64,000 nucleotides of DNA from Mucilaginibacter rubeus (GTDB taxonomy: Bacteria; Bacteroidota; Bacteroidia; Sphingobacteriales; Sphingobacteriaceae): assembly GCF_014643835.1 (NCBI RefSeq), contig NZ_BMKD01000011.1:40663-104662 (forward strand), written 5' to 3'. The notes beneath the pieces are model-generated. The model was given only the letters and a program-made list of their open reading frames with translations, had not been told where the DNA came from and did not search any database. The translations under genes were made by a program, and so were the position numbers. Shown here piece by piece: positions 33,717 to 42,110 of the stretch (positions are counted from its first letter, which is position 1; each line of letters begins with the position of its first letter).

Positions 33717-35366
33717 ATGTTCAAATTTTGCAAGTACGTAAGCGCAACCACTTTATCAGCAGCATTATTAGTTAATTTACCGGTATCGGCACAACAGGCA
33801 CCTGTTGCCGACCCCGCCCCGCCAAAAGCCTGGCACCTGCTTGATTTAAAGGAAAGCGGCTTTTACGGCATCAGTTTAAAGCAAGCATACCTGTTTGTAC
33901 AAGGCAAAAAAAGCAAACCTGTTCTCGTCGCAACTATCGACAGCGGTGCCGACACCCTGCAAACGGACCTAAAAACGGTGCTATGGGTGAATAAAAAGGA
34001 GATCCCGGGAAACGGCATTGATGACGACCATAATGGCTACGTTGACGATATACATGGATGGAACTTTTTAGGCGGCCCCGGCGGCAAAGCCGACTTTACC
34101 GAAACCACAGAAGAGGTACGTGAATACAATAAATTAAAAGGTAAATATGCTTCGGTTACGGATTCGACCGCTACCAATAAAAAAGAATATGCTTACTGGC
34201 TGCGTGTTAAAACGGTTTATGATTCAACAGTAAACAAGGCCAATACCGAAATCGGCCAGCTTTCGCCGGTGATGAACGCGTTGATGGTTACCAGCGGGTA
34301 TATTAAGCGCGGTCTGAACTTACCGGCAAACGGCACTTTTACCCAGGCCGACCTTGTAAAGGTTAAAGCCACTAATGACACCCTAAGCCAAAGCAAATAT
34401 GTTTGGGAATCGGTGTTTTCGCAGGAGGGCGCGGGTTCTACCAATGCCAAAATCATTAAGGACCTGAGCGAATACCTGGCGAAACTTAACAATGATGTAT
34501 CGCCCGACCTTACATCGCGCAAACGCATTGTAGGCGATGATCCGGATACAATGGATGGCAAACCATATGGCAATAACCTGGTAAAATTTGCAGATGCGGC
34601 ACATGGCACCGGTGTGGCCGGGCTCATTGGCGCGGTGCGTAACAACAATTATGGTATCAATGGCGTGGCCGATAATGTAAAACTGATGATCATTAAGGCC
34701 ATCCCTAATGGCGATGAATATGATAAAGACGTAGCCAATGCTATACGCTACGCGGTTGATAACGGTGCCAGGGTGGTTAACATGAGTTTCGGAAAAAAGA
34801 TCTCGCCGCACAAGGAATGGGTAGATGCCGCTTTCAAATATGCTGCCTCAAAGGATGTTTTATTAGTGATGGCTGCCGGTAACGATAACCAGGATATGGA
34901 TCTTCAGCCCGAATTTCCAAATGATATTTTTTTAGATGGCTCATCAAGCGATGCTGATAACGTGATTAGCGTTGGTGCATCGGGGCCCAGAATGGGGCAA
35001 AACCTTGCCGGTGATTTTTCCAATTACGGCAAAAAGAGCGTTGATATATTTGCGCCAGGGGTAAAAGTTACCTCAATTACTACCGATGCTGAGGTTGATA
35101 CAGAAGACGGCACCAGCTTTTCGTCGCCAATAACGGCAGGCATTGCGGCTTTGATATTAGAATACTATCCAAGCCTGAGTGCTAAGCAGGTAAAGGAAGC
35201 TATTTTAGGCTCGGCAACACCGCTAAGGGGCACCATGGTATTAAAACCCGGCAGCAAAACCGAAAAGGTTGATTTTACAACGCTATCCAAAACCGGGGGC
35301 ATAGTCAATGCATACAAAGCGCTGCAAATTGCCTCAAAAATGAAGGGCGAGGTTTTATCAAACTAA
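33717..35366 (+). CDS. Secreted S8-family serine peptidase (subtilase)
   Basis: 549 residues with a signal peptide (about 1-25, ending PVSAQ). The catalytic triad is visible: Asp in PVLVATIDSGADTL (about residue 80), His in DAAHGTGVAGLIGA (about 298) and Ser in EDGTSFSSPITAGIAALILEYYPSLS (about 468). The oxyanion Asn lies in VLLVMAAGNDNQ. A large insertion of about 150 residues between the Asp and His motifs (about 120-285) is longer than in ordinary subtilisins. No secretion-system (PorSS) C-terminal tail is evident. Probably a periplasmic or secreted broad-specificity protease. Confidence 0.92.
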   Translation: MFKFCKYVSATTLSAALLVNLPVSAQQAPVADPAPPKAWHLLDLKESGFYGISLKQAYLFVQGKKSKPVLVATIDSGADTLQTDLKTVLWVNKKEIPGNGIDDDHNGYVDDIHGWNFLGGPGGKADFTETTEEVREYNKLKGKYASVTDSTATNKKEYAYWLRVKTVYDSTVNKANTEIGQLSPVMNALMVTSGYIKRGLNLPANGTFTQADLVKVKATNDTLSQSKYVWESVFSQEGAGSTNAKIIKDLSEYLAKLNNDVSPDLTSRKRIVGDDPDTMDGKPYGNNLVKFADAAHGTGVAGLIGAVRNNNYGINGVADNVKLMIIKAIPNGDEYDKDVANAIRYAVDNGARVVNMSFGKKISPHKEWVDAAFKYAASKDVLLVMAAGNDNQDMDLQPEFPNDIFLDGSSSDADNVISVGASGPRMGQNLAGDFSNYGKKSVDIFAPGVKVTSITTDAEVDTEDGTSFSSPITAGIAALILEYYPSLSAKQVKEAILGSATPLRGTMVLKPGSKTEKVDFTTLSKTGGIVNAYKALQIASKMKGEVLSN

Positions 35367-35423
35367 TTCCATAAAGATAGAACAGTGATTTTTGCATTGC
35401 GCAAAAATCACTGTACTCCAGCC

Positions 35424-35452
35424 TTTTACCTTTCTCCTTTTACCTTTAACCT
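35424..35452. repeat. Short copy of the CCTTTTACCTTT intergenic word
   Basis: The words CCTTTTACCTTT and CCTTTTACCTTTAACC occur twice in a row in a pyrimidine stretch between the subtilase and the YceD gene. The same word family makes up the repeats at 23221-23424 and 41986-42083. Confidence 0.5.
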
Positions 35453-35502
35453 CCTCAAAAGGGCAAAATAAAAAAACACTTTCCAGTTATGGTATTTTTC
35501 TC

Positions 35503-35510
35503 TACATTTG
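35503..35510 (+). promoter_or_regulatory. -7 promoter box for the yceD-rpmF-plsX-fabH operon
   Basis: TACATTTG matches TAnnTTTG and ends 18 bp before the TTG chosen as the start of the YceD gene. It shows that a possible start at 35508 lies inside the promoter and cannot be the real start. Confidence 0.5.
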
Positions 35511-35528
35511 CGGGCTAATTGTTGCTCA

Positions 35529-36053
35529 TTGAAATCGCTTAAAAAATATTCGATTCCCTTTACGGGGCTTAAACTTGGGAAACACCAGTTTGAGTATGAC
35601 ATACAGGATGACTTTTTTGATGAGTTTGAATATTCGCTCGTAAAAAAAGCAACCCTGCACTGTGAGGTTGAACTGGATAAGCAGGAAACTATGCTGATCC
35701 TGCATTTTAAGATAGACGGCACAATTGATACTACCTGCGACAGGTGTTTATCGCAACTGCCGCAGCAGGTTGATATTACTGAACAGCAAATAGCTAAGTT
35801 CAGCGATGAACTGATAGATGAAGACGAGGAGATCATTACCCTTGGCAAAAACGATCATGAGATTGATATAGCCGGGCTGATTTACGAATACATTAACGTT
35901 GCAGTGCCGTTTATATCGGTTTGCGACAACGAGGGTGAAACCCCTTATTGTGATAAAGAAATGCTTGAAAAACTAAATAGTTTTTCGGCAAATGGTGAAC
36001 AAAGTGAGCAAACAGACCCACGGTGGGATGCGCTCAGGAAAATGAATAAATAA
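35529..36053 (+). CDS. YceD/DUF177-family protein
   Basis: 174 residues with a TTG start at 35529 (MKSLKKYSIPFTGLKLGKHQFEYDI); there is no ATG near the N-terminus. The YceD hallmark is the cysteine-containing TTCDRCLSQLPQQVDI (about 76-91), with a second pair of cysteines in FISVCDNEGETPYCDKEM near 137-154. In plants and bacteria YceD family proteins are tied to 23S rRNA maturation, and the gene almost always sits directly before rpmF. Here it is followed by rpmF after 16 bp, then plsX and fabH, forming the classic ribosome/lipid operon. Confidence 0.88.
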   Translation: MKSLKKYSIPFTGLKLGKHQFEYDIQDDFFDEFEYSLVKKATLHCEVELDKQETMLILHFKIDGTIDTTCDRCLSQLPQQVDITEQQIAKFSDELIDEDEEIITLGKNDHEIDIAGLIYEYINVAVPFISVCDNEGETPYCDKEMLEKLNSFSANGEQSEQTDPRWDALRKMNK

Positions 36054-36069
36054 TTAATATTAGGATATT

Positions 36070-36261
36070 ATGCCACATCCAAAGCGGAAATTTTCGAAAT
36101 CAAGGAGAGATAAACGCAGAACGCATTACAAAGCGGAAGCTCCAACTTTAACTACCTGCCAAACTACAGGCGCTGTGCATTTGCCGCACAGGGCATATAC
36201 TGTTGATGGTAATGTTTACTACAACGGTAAAGTTCTTATTGAGAAAGCAGCAGTAGCATAA
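36070..36261 (+). CDS. rpmF: 50S ribosomal protein L32
   Basis: 63 residues, normal length. [44 protein letters not shown] is unmistakable for bL32. The protein binds the exit-tunnel region of 23S rRNA. It lacks the full four-cysteine zinc motif of some bL32 proteins and has one Cys only, the C-minus form. It lies between yceD and plsX with gaps of about 16 bp on both sides. Confidence 0.97.
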   Translation: MPHPKRKFSKSRRDKRRTHYKAEAPTLTTCQTTGAVHLPHRAYTVDGNVYYNGKVLIEKAAVA

Positions 36262-36277
36262 GTTTAATTTTCTGAAA

Positions 36278-37216
36278 ATGAAGATTGGCTTAGATATTAT
36301 GGGCGGTGATTACGCTCCCAAAGCAGCTGTTTTAGGAGCTATCGAAGCGTATAAAACTTTATCTGCCGACCAGAAACTGGTACTTATTGGCGATAAGGAA
36401 GTTACAGTAAGTATTCTTCAGGAAAATGGTGTAAGCCCTGATAACTTCGAGTTTGTACATACAACCGAAGTTATTGGCATGGGTGAGCATCCTACCAAAG
36501 CTATTGTTCAGAAGCCTGATTCGAGCATATCAGTTGGTTTCCAGCTGTTAAAAAGCGGCGAAATCCAGGCCTTCTCATCGGCTGGCAATACCGGCGCCAT
36601 GCTTGTTGGTGCCATGTTCAGCGTAAAAACTATTCCGGGTGTTGTACGCCCGGCAATGACTACTATTGTACCCAAACTTAAAGGCGGTTTGGGTATTTTG
36701 TTGGATGTAGGTGCCAATGCTGATTGTAAGCCTGATGTGCTTGTTCAGTTCGGTGTACTCGGCAGTTTATTTGCACAGGCAGTTTATGATATCAGCAACC
36801 CGCGTGTTGCTCTCATGAACATTGGCGAAGAAGAAGAAAAAGGTAATATCCTTAGCCAGGCCACCTACCCATTAATGAAGGCTACATCGTTGTTTAACTT
36901 TGTAGGTAATGTTGAAGGACGCGATCTTTTCAGTGAAAGCGCCGACGTTTATGTATGCGACGGTTTTACCGGCAATGTAATATTAAAGCTTGCCGAATCG
37001 TTCTATGTTATAACGCGGAAGAAACAGCTAAAGGACGAGTTTTTTGACAGGTTTAATTATGAACAATACGGTGGCAGCCCTATACTGGGTGTAAATGCCC
37101 CCGTTGTTGTTGGTCACGGCATCTCGAGCCCCGAGGCAATAAAAAACATGGTCCTTTTATCAAGGAACATGGTGGAGAGTAACCTCGTTGATAAAATAAA
37201 ACAAGCATTCCAGTAA
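36278..37216 (+). CDS. plsX: Phosphate acyltransferase PlsX
   Basis: 312 residues. Makes acyl-phosphate from acyl-ACP, feeding phospholipid synthesis. [26 protein letters not shown] at the N-terminus and [27 protein letters not shown] (about 62-88), [16 protein letters not shown] (about 98-113) and [19 protein letters not shown] (about 225-243) are family motifs. It lies between rpmF and fabH with a 10-bp gap to fabH, giving the conserved order rpmF-plsX-fabH. Confidence 0.97.
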   Translation: MKIGLDIMGGDYAPKAAVLGAIEAYKTLSADQKLVLIGDKEVTVSILQENGVSPDNFEFVHTTEVIGMGEHPTKAIVQKPDSSISVGFQLLKSGEIQAFSSAGNTGAMLVGAMFSVKTIPGVVRPAMTTIVPKLKGGLGILLDVGANADCKPDVLVQFGVLGSLFAQAVYDISNPRVALMNIGEEEEKGNILSQATYPLMKATSLFNFVGNVEGRDLFSESADVYVCDGFTGNVILKLAESFYVITRKKQLKDEFFDRFNYEQYGGSPILGVNAPVVVGHGISSPEAIKNMVLLSRNMVESNLVDKIKQAFQ

Positions 37217-37226
37217 TTTTATAAAG

Positions 37227-38216
37227 ATGAGTAAAGTTCATGCCGCTATTACCGCAGTACATGGTTACGTTCCCGACTATGTATTAACCAACCAGGAACT
37301 GGAAACGATGGTTGATACAAATGACGAATGGATAACCAGCCGTACCGGTATCAAAGAGCGGCGCATATTAAAAGGCGAAGGCCTTGCTACATCTGATATG
37401 GCGGTCCCTGCCGTTACCGAGCTGCTCAGAAAACGCGGCATCGGTGCCGAGGAGATCGATCTTATCATCTTTTGTACTACTACCCCAGATATGATCTTCC
37501 CGGCTACAGCAAACCTTTTAGCGCATAAAATTGGTGCTAAAAACGCATGGGGATTTGATTTGCAGGCAGCCTGTTCAGGCTTCGTATACGGTTTAACCAC
37601 AGGCGCTCAATTTATTGAAAGCGGCAAACATAAAAAGGTGCTGGTTGTTGGCGGCGATAAAATGTCGGCCATTATTAACTACCAAGACCGTGCTACCTGC
37701 ATCATTTTTGGCGACGGCTGCGGCGCGGTATTGCTTGAGCCTAATGAAGAAGGCAACGGAGTTATCGATTCTATTTTAAAGAGCGATGGTTCGGGCAGTC
37801 AGTACTTAAACCTGAAAGCCGGCGGTTCATTGAAACCGGCGAGCCATGAAACGGTTGATGCTAAAGAACACTTCGCCTACCAGGAAGGCCAGGCCGTGTT
37901 TAAATTTGCGGTAACCAATATGGCCGATGTTGCGCACGAGGTAATGGAACGCAACCACCTTACCGGTGATGATATTGCCTGGCTGGTACCACACCAGGCC
38001 AACAAGCGTATTATCGATGCTACTGCAAACCGTACAGGTATAAGCTCAGATAAAGTGATCGTTAACATCGAGCGCTATGGCAATACCACCAACGGCACCA
38101 TCCCGCTTTGCCTGTGGGAATGGGAAAGCAAGTTTAAAAAAGGGGATAACCTCATTTTAGCAGCCTTTGGCGGTGGCTTTACCTGGGGTTCAGTTTATTT
38201 AAAATGGGCTTATTGA
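37227..38216 (+). CDS. fabH: 3-oxoacyl-ACP synthase III (KAS III)
   Basis: 329 residues. Condenses acetyl-CoA (or a branched primer) with malonyl-ACP to begin fatty-acid synthesis. The Cys-His-Asn triad is visible: Cys in [10 protein letters not shown] (about 113), His in [14 protein letters not shown] (about 252) and Asn in [15 protein letters not shown] (about 282). As in other Bacteroidota, branched iso primers are likely substrates. It ends the rpmF-plsX-fabH unit. The accB gene follows after 256 bp with a repeat between. Confidence 0.96.
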   Translation: MSKVHAAITAVHGYVPDYVLTNQELETMVDTNDEWITSRTGIKERRILKGEGLATSDMAVPAVTELLRKRGIGAEEIDLIIFCTTTPDMIFPATANLLAHKIGAKNAWGFDLQAACSGFVYGLTTGAQFIESGKHKKVLVVGGDKMSAIINYQDRATCIIFGDGCGAVLLEPNEEGNGVIDSILKSDGSGSQYLNLKAGGSLKPASHETVDAKEHFAYQEGQAVFKFAVTNMADVAHEVMERNHLTGDDIAWLVPHQANKRIIDATANRTGISSDKVIVNIERYGNTTNGTIPLCLWEWESKFKKGDNLILAAFGGGFTWGSVYLKWAY

Positions 38217-38217
38217 T

Positions 38218-38425
38218 GTGCTGATTCCAGATGTGCGGATGTGCCAATTTACATAAAGGAAGTATATTCATCACATCAGAAATTTAAAACATCTGTAAAA
38301 AGTACATGTTATCTGCTTAAGGGAATAGAAAACAGACCGCTTAATTACGATAGCCGGTCATTTTAAAAGCTAATTAATCAACACATAACTTGCATATCTG
38401 CGCATTTGCATATCTGCACATTTGA
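38218..38425. repeat. Intergenic inverted repeat of GCAGATGTGCAAAT-type words (copy 1)
   Basis: Words such as CAGATGTGCGGATGTGCCAA (38228-38247) on the left face GCATATCTGCGCATTTGCAT and ATCTGCACATTTG on the right (38394-38424), imperfect reverse complements. The same word is found at 38948-39079, and a lone half at about 30050-30075. No gene lies within. Confidence 0.55.
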
Positions 38426-38472
38426 CTATAACTTAGATATAAACTTTGTCCAAAACCAATTAATCCTTCAAC

Positions 38473-38946
38473 ATGGATATTAAACAAATTCAGGACCTTA
38501 TTCGCTTTGTTTCCAAATCGGGCGTGAACGAAGTATCAATCGAGCAAAAAGATTTTAAGATCACCATAAAAACCAACGAGGTGCAACCTACAGTGGTTCA
38601 TGCCACTATTCCGGCAGTTACGCAACCTGTTACACAGGCATTGCCATCTGCTCCGGCTCCTGCGCCTGTTGAGCCTGCTGCACCGGCTGCTCCGGATACA
38701 TCGAAATACATTACCGTTAAATCACCTATGATCGGGACTTTTTACCGCTCATCAAGCCCGGATAAACCTATGTTTGTTAATGTTGGCGATGAGATCAAAC
38801 CTGGTTCTGTAGTATGTATCATTGAAGCTATGAAACTGTTCAATGAAATTGAATCAGAAGTTTCGGGCCGCGTGGTAAAAATCCTTGTTGATAACGCCTC
38901 ACCTGTTGAGTACGATCAACCCCTGTTTTTAGTAGAACCAGTTTAA
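38473..38946 (+). CDS. accB: Biotin carboxyl carrier protein of acetyl-CoA carboxylase
   Basis: 157 residues. The N-terminal part (MDIKQIQDLIRFVSKSGVNEVSIEQKDFKITIK) matches the AccB dimerisation region. A Pro/Ala-rich linker (about 50-78) leads to the biotinyl domain, with the biotin-accepting Lys in VCIIEAMKLFNEIESEVSG (about residue 122). It carries the carboxyl group during malonyl-CoA synthesis. It is followed by accC after 148 bp of repeat-containing DNA. Confidence 0.97.
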   Translation: MDIKQIQDLIRFVSKSGVNEVSIEQKDFKITIKTNEVQPTVVHATIPAVTQPVTQALPSAPAPAPVEPAAPAAPDTSKYITVKSPMIGTFYRSSSPDKPMFVNVGDEIKPGSVVCIIEAMKLFNEIESEVSGRVVKILVDNASPVEYDQPLFLVEPV

Positions 38947-38947
38947 T

Positions 38948-39079
38948 TGATGCGCGTATGTGCAAATTACAGATGTGCAGATGATATTTAATTCGTTTGC
39001 ACATTTATAATTTACATATTTGCCCTTCAATCATTCATTAATATTTTTCATCTGCATATTTGCACATCTGTAATTTGCA
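38948..39079. repeat. Intergenic inverted repeat of GCAGATGTGCAAAT words (copy 2)
   Basis: TGCAAATTACAGATGTGCA (38961-38979) and TGCACATCTGTAATTTGCA (39061-39079) are perfect 19-bp reverse complements, surrounded by more imperfect copies of the same word. The repeat fills nearly the whole accB-accC gap and stops 16 bp before the accC start. Confidence 0.7.
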
Positions 39080-39094
39080 TATTCAAGAAAAACA

Positions 39095-40429
39095 ATGTTT
39101 AAAAAAATATTAATAGCTAACCGTGGCGAAATCGCCCTTCGTATTATCCGTACTTGTAAAGAAATGGGTATTAAAACGGTAGCTGTATATTCAACTGCAG
39201 ATCGCGATAGTCTTCATGTTCGCTTTGCCGACGAGGCTGTTTGTATCGGCCCGCCGTCAAGCCGCGATTCTTATTTAAATATTCCTAACATCATTTCGGC
39301 TGCCGAACTAACCAATGCAGATGCGATCCATCCAGGTTACGGTTTCCTGTCTGAAAATGCTAAATTTTCGGCCATTTGCGCTGAGTATGGTATCAAATTT
39401 ATCGGTGCTACTGCCGAGCAGATCAACCAGATGGGTGATAAAGCTTCGGCCAAAGATACCATGAAAAAAGCCGGTGTGCCTATTGTTCCCGGATCTGATG
39501 GTCTGCTTGCCGATGTAAAATCGGGTATTGCTATCGCCAATAAAATAGGTTACCCTGTTATATTAAAAGCAACTGCCGGCGGTGGTGGCCGTGGTATGCG
39601 TATTGTTTGGAAAGACGAAGAGTTTGAGAACGCCTGGGACTCGGCCCGTGCCGAATCAGGTGCAGCCTTTGGTAACGATGGCTTATACCTTGAAAAGTAT
39701 GTTCAGGACCCGCGCCACATCGAAATTCAGGTTGTGGGCGATCAGTTTGGCAAAGTATGCCACCTTTCTGAACGTGACTGCTCTATCCAGCGCCGTCACC
39801 AGAAACTGGTTGAGGAATCACCTTCCCCTTTCATGACCGAAAAACTCCGTAAAAAGATGGGTGAGGCAGCTATTAAAGGCGCCAAAGCTGTTAAATATGA
39901 AGGTGCCGGCACTGTAGAGTTTTTGGTTGATAAAGACCGCAACTTCTACTTTATGGAGATGAACACCCGCATCCAGGTAGAACACCCGGTTACCGAAGAG
40001 GTGATCAACTTCGACCTGATCAAAGAGCAAATTAAAGTAGCTGCAGGAATCCCTATCTCTGGTAAAAACTACGAGCCAACAATGCATGCCATTGAATGCC
40101 GTATCAATGCCGAAGATCCGTTTAACGGTTTCCGTCCGTCACCGGGTAAAATAACCAACTTCCACTCTCCTGGTGGCCATGGTGTACGTATTGATACACA
40201 CGTGTATACAGGCTATGTTATCCCGCCAAACTACGACTCGATGATTGCCAAGGTAATTTGCGTGGCCCAAACACGCGATGAGGCTTTGAGCACCATGGAG
40301 CGTGCGTTGAGCGAATTTGTGATAGAAGGCGTGAAAACTACAATTCCATTCCATTTAAAATTATTGAAGGATCCTAACTTCCGTGCTGGTAATTTTACCA
40401 CCAAGTTTATGGATACATTTGAATTATAA
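39095..40429 (+). CDS. accC: Biotin carboxylase of acetyl-CoA carboxylase
   Basis: 444 residues. An ATP-grasp enzyme that carboxylates biotin on AccB. The N-terminal [26 protein letters not shown] and [13 protein letters not shown] belong to the pre-ATP-grasp domain. The ATP-binding loop is [15 protein letters not shown] (about 155-169). The catalytic [17 protein letters not shown] (about 285-301) and the biotin-site segment [16 protein letters not shown] are clear. Pair partner of accB just upstream; accA and accD are not in the window. Confidence 0.97.
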   Translation: MFKKILIANRGEIALRIIRTCKEMGIKTVAVYSTADRDSLHVRFADEAVCIGPPSSRDSYLNIPNIISAAELTNADAIHPGYGFLSENAKFSAICAEYGIKFIGATAEQINQMGDKASAKDTMKKAGVPIVPGSDGLLADVKSGIAIANKIGYPVILKATAGGGGRGMRIVWKDEEFENAWDSARAESGAAFGNDGLYLEKYVQDPRHIEIQVVGDQFGKVCHLSERDCSIQRRHQKLVEESPSPFMTEKLRKKMGEAAIKGAKAVKYEGAGTVEFLVDKDRNFYFMEMNTRIQVEHPVTEEVINFDLIKEQIKVAAGIPISGKNYEPTMHAIECRINAEDPFNGFRPSPGKITNFHSPGGHGVRIDTHVYTGYVIPPNYDSMIAKVICVAQTRDEALSTMERALSEFVIEGVKTTIPFHLKLLKDPNFRAGNFTTKFMDTFEL

Positions 40430-40503
40430 AAATAAATTCAAACTATCTTCATACTATAAAACGTATTTAGCACTATAGCGTTGATACAGCGGTATATATT
40501 ACA

Positions 40504-41373
40504 ATGAGCGAGAACAAGATCATCAAGGCCATAAAGGATAAAGGTAAAACGTTAGAGGCAGAAATGTCGTTCTTTGATCACCTCGAAGCCTTGAGATGGC
40601 ACCTCGTAAGAGCTTCGGTAGCAATTGTAATATTTACCGCTGTTGTTTTTTACTACTACGACTGGATCTTTGATACCATTATCATGGGGCCCAGCAAGTC
40701 AACCTTCTGGACTTACAGGATGCTTTGCAAAATTGGCGCCGCCCTGCACCGTGATGGTTTTTGTATTGACAAAGTAAACATCAAGCTCATTAATACCGAA
40801 ATGGCGGGCCAGTTTACCCTGCAAATCAACTCGGCATTAATTATCGGTATCACATTGGGCGTCCCATATCTGATATGGGAAATCTGGCGGTTTATCAAGC
40901 CGGCCCTGCATGACGCCGAGCGTAAAGCCGCTACCGGCTTTGTGTTTTATGCCTGTGTGCTTTTCTTTTTAGGGATCACTTTTGGTTACTTCGTGATTAC
41001 ACCGATGTCTATTAATTTCCTGTCGAGTTATACGGTGAGTGCGGCTATCCAAAATTTATTTGATATCGATTCTTATATCTCGTCGGTAGCTACCCTTACC
41101 CTGGCTACAGGCGTTGTTTTCCAATTGCCTATCATCGTGTATATATTGGCCAACCTGGGTGTCATGACACCTAAGTTCATGAAAGAAACCCGCCGTTACG
41201 CTATTGTAGTGATCCTGATCATAGCCGCCGTGGTTACCCCTACTCCTGATATGCTTACGATGACCGTAGTTAGTATCCCGCTGTTTGTTTTGTACGAGGT
41301 TAGTATAGTTGTAGCAGGCCTTGTTGAAAAACGTAAGATCAAAAAGGAACTTGATTTCGAAAAAGGCGAATAG
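40504..41373 (+). CDS. tatC: Twin-arginine translocase subunit TatC
   Basis: 289 residues with six hydrophobic segments (about 34-52, 100-125, 140-160, 190-215, 225-240, 245-265). The N-terminal motif MSFFDHLEALRWHLVRASVAIVIF is the family's conserved entry, with the key Glu in DHLEALR. In the Tat system TatC binds the twin-arginine signal of folded cargo in the inner membrane. No tatA or tatB gene lies next to it. The gene is 75 bp after accC and probably has its own promoter. Confidence 0.95.
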   Translation: MSENKIIKAIKDKGKTLEAEMSFFDHLEALRWHLVRASVAIVIFTAVVFYYYDWIFDTIIMGPSKSTFWTYRMLCKIGAALHRDGFCIDKVNIKLINTEMAGQFTLQINSALIIGITLGVPYLIWEIWRFIKPALHDAERKAATGFVFYACVLFFLGITFGYFVITPMSINFLSSYTVSAAIQNLFDIDSYISSVATLTLATGVVFQLPIIVYILANLGVMTPKFMKETRRYAIVVILIIAAVVTPTPDMLTMTVVSIPLFVLYEVSIVVAGLVEKRKIKKELDFEKGE

Positions 41374-41532
41374 TAAAATCACTTTATTCTACAGTTAACA
41401 AGTAGTTTTTATTGGACTGTATCGAAAAAGTGGGATCTGCATATTTTTGACTGTAATAATCCCCTTTTTTGGTAAATACGCACTGGCCGGTTTATAACAA
41501 AAAACTTACCTTTAAAAAGCGATAAAACGTTA

Positions 41533-41540
41533 TACTTTTG
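41533..41540 (+). promoter_or_regulatory. -7 promoter box for rpiB
   Basis: TACTTTTG, TAnnTTTG consensus, ends 4 bp before the ATG at 41545. A transcript from this promoter would begin at or just after the start codon. No good -33 box is visible at the usual spacing. Confidence 0.35.
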
Positions 41541-41544
41541 ATAA

Positions 41545-41982
41545 ATGAAGCAAGGACTAAAAATAGCTATCGGTTCGGACCACGCCGGGTATGATTACAA
41601 ACAAATTTTAACAGCGGCACTGTCTTCTGTCGAAGTAAAAGATTTCGGCACCTATTCATCCGAATCGGTTGATTATCCTGATTTTGCACATCCCGTAGCC
41701 AATGCCGTTGAAAACGGTGAATGCGACCTGGGGATCTTGATTTGCGGCGCCGCCAATGGCGTCGCCATTACTGCCAACAAACACCAGGGCATTCGTGCAG
41801 CTATTTGCTGGAAAGAAGAAATAGCAGTGCTGGCCCGTAGCCATAACAACGCCAACATAGTTTGCGTACCTGCCCGCTTTGTTACCCCCGAAGAAGCGAA
41901 GGCTATAGTAACTACATTTTTAAATACTGAATTTGAAGGCGGCAGGCATGCTAACCGTGTAGAAAAGATAGCCTGCATGTAA
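41545..41982 (+). CDS. rpiB: Ribose 5-phosphate isomerase B
   Basis: 145 residues. Interconverts ribose 5-phosphate and ribulose 5-phosphate. IAIGSDHAGYDYKQ (about 7-20), VDYPDFAHPVANAVENGECDLGILICGAANGVAITANKHQGIRAA (about 45-89, with the Cys base in LICGAANG) and ARSHNNANIVCVPARF carry the RpiB active-site pattern. Canonical members read CGTGxG here; this one has CGAANG. Its stop is closely followed by a word repeat (41986-42083). Confidence 0.94.
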   Translation: MKQGLKIAIGSDHAGYDYKQILTAALSSVEVKDFGTYSSESVDYPDFAHPVANAVENGECDLGILICGAANGVAITANKHQGIRAAICWKEEIAVLARSHNNANIVCVPARFVTPEEAKAIVTTFLNTEFEGGRHANRVEKIACM

Positions 41983-41985
41983 TTA

Positions 41986-42083
41986 GGTTAAAGGGAAAAG
42001 GCGAAAGGTTAAAGGTTTTTTATCTCTTCGTTTATTTTGCAAAATGCAGCTGCCTTTTGCCTTTCACCTTTGCCCTTTTAACC
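41986..42083. repeat. Intergenic inverted repeat of GGTTAAAGGG / CCCTTTTAACC words
   Basis: Left arm 41986-42015 (words GGTTAAAGGG, AAAAGGCGAAAGGTTAAAGG) and right arm 42053-42083 (words CCTTTTGCC, TTTCACCTTTGCCC, TTTTAACC) are imperfect reverse complements. It occupies the rpiB to M28 peptidase gap. An in-frame ATG inside the right arm (42057) is not a plausible start for the next gene. Confidence 0.65.
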
Positions 42084-42110
42084 TCAGAAAAAGAACTATT
42101 AACTAAAAGA

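Noticed and set aside
42057-42110. Earlier start for the M28 peptidase
   Set aside because: It begins inside the word repeat and would put residues before a clear signal peptide.
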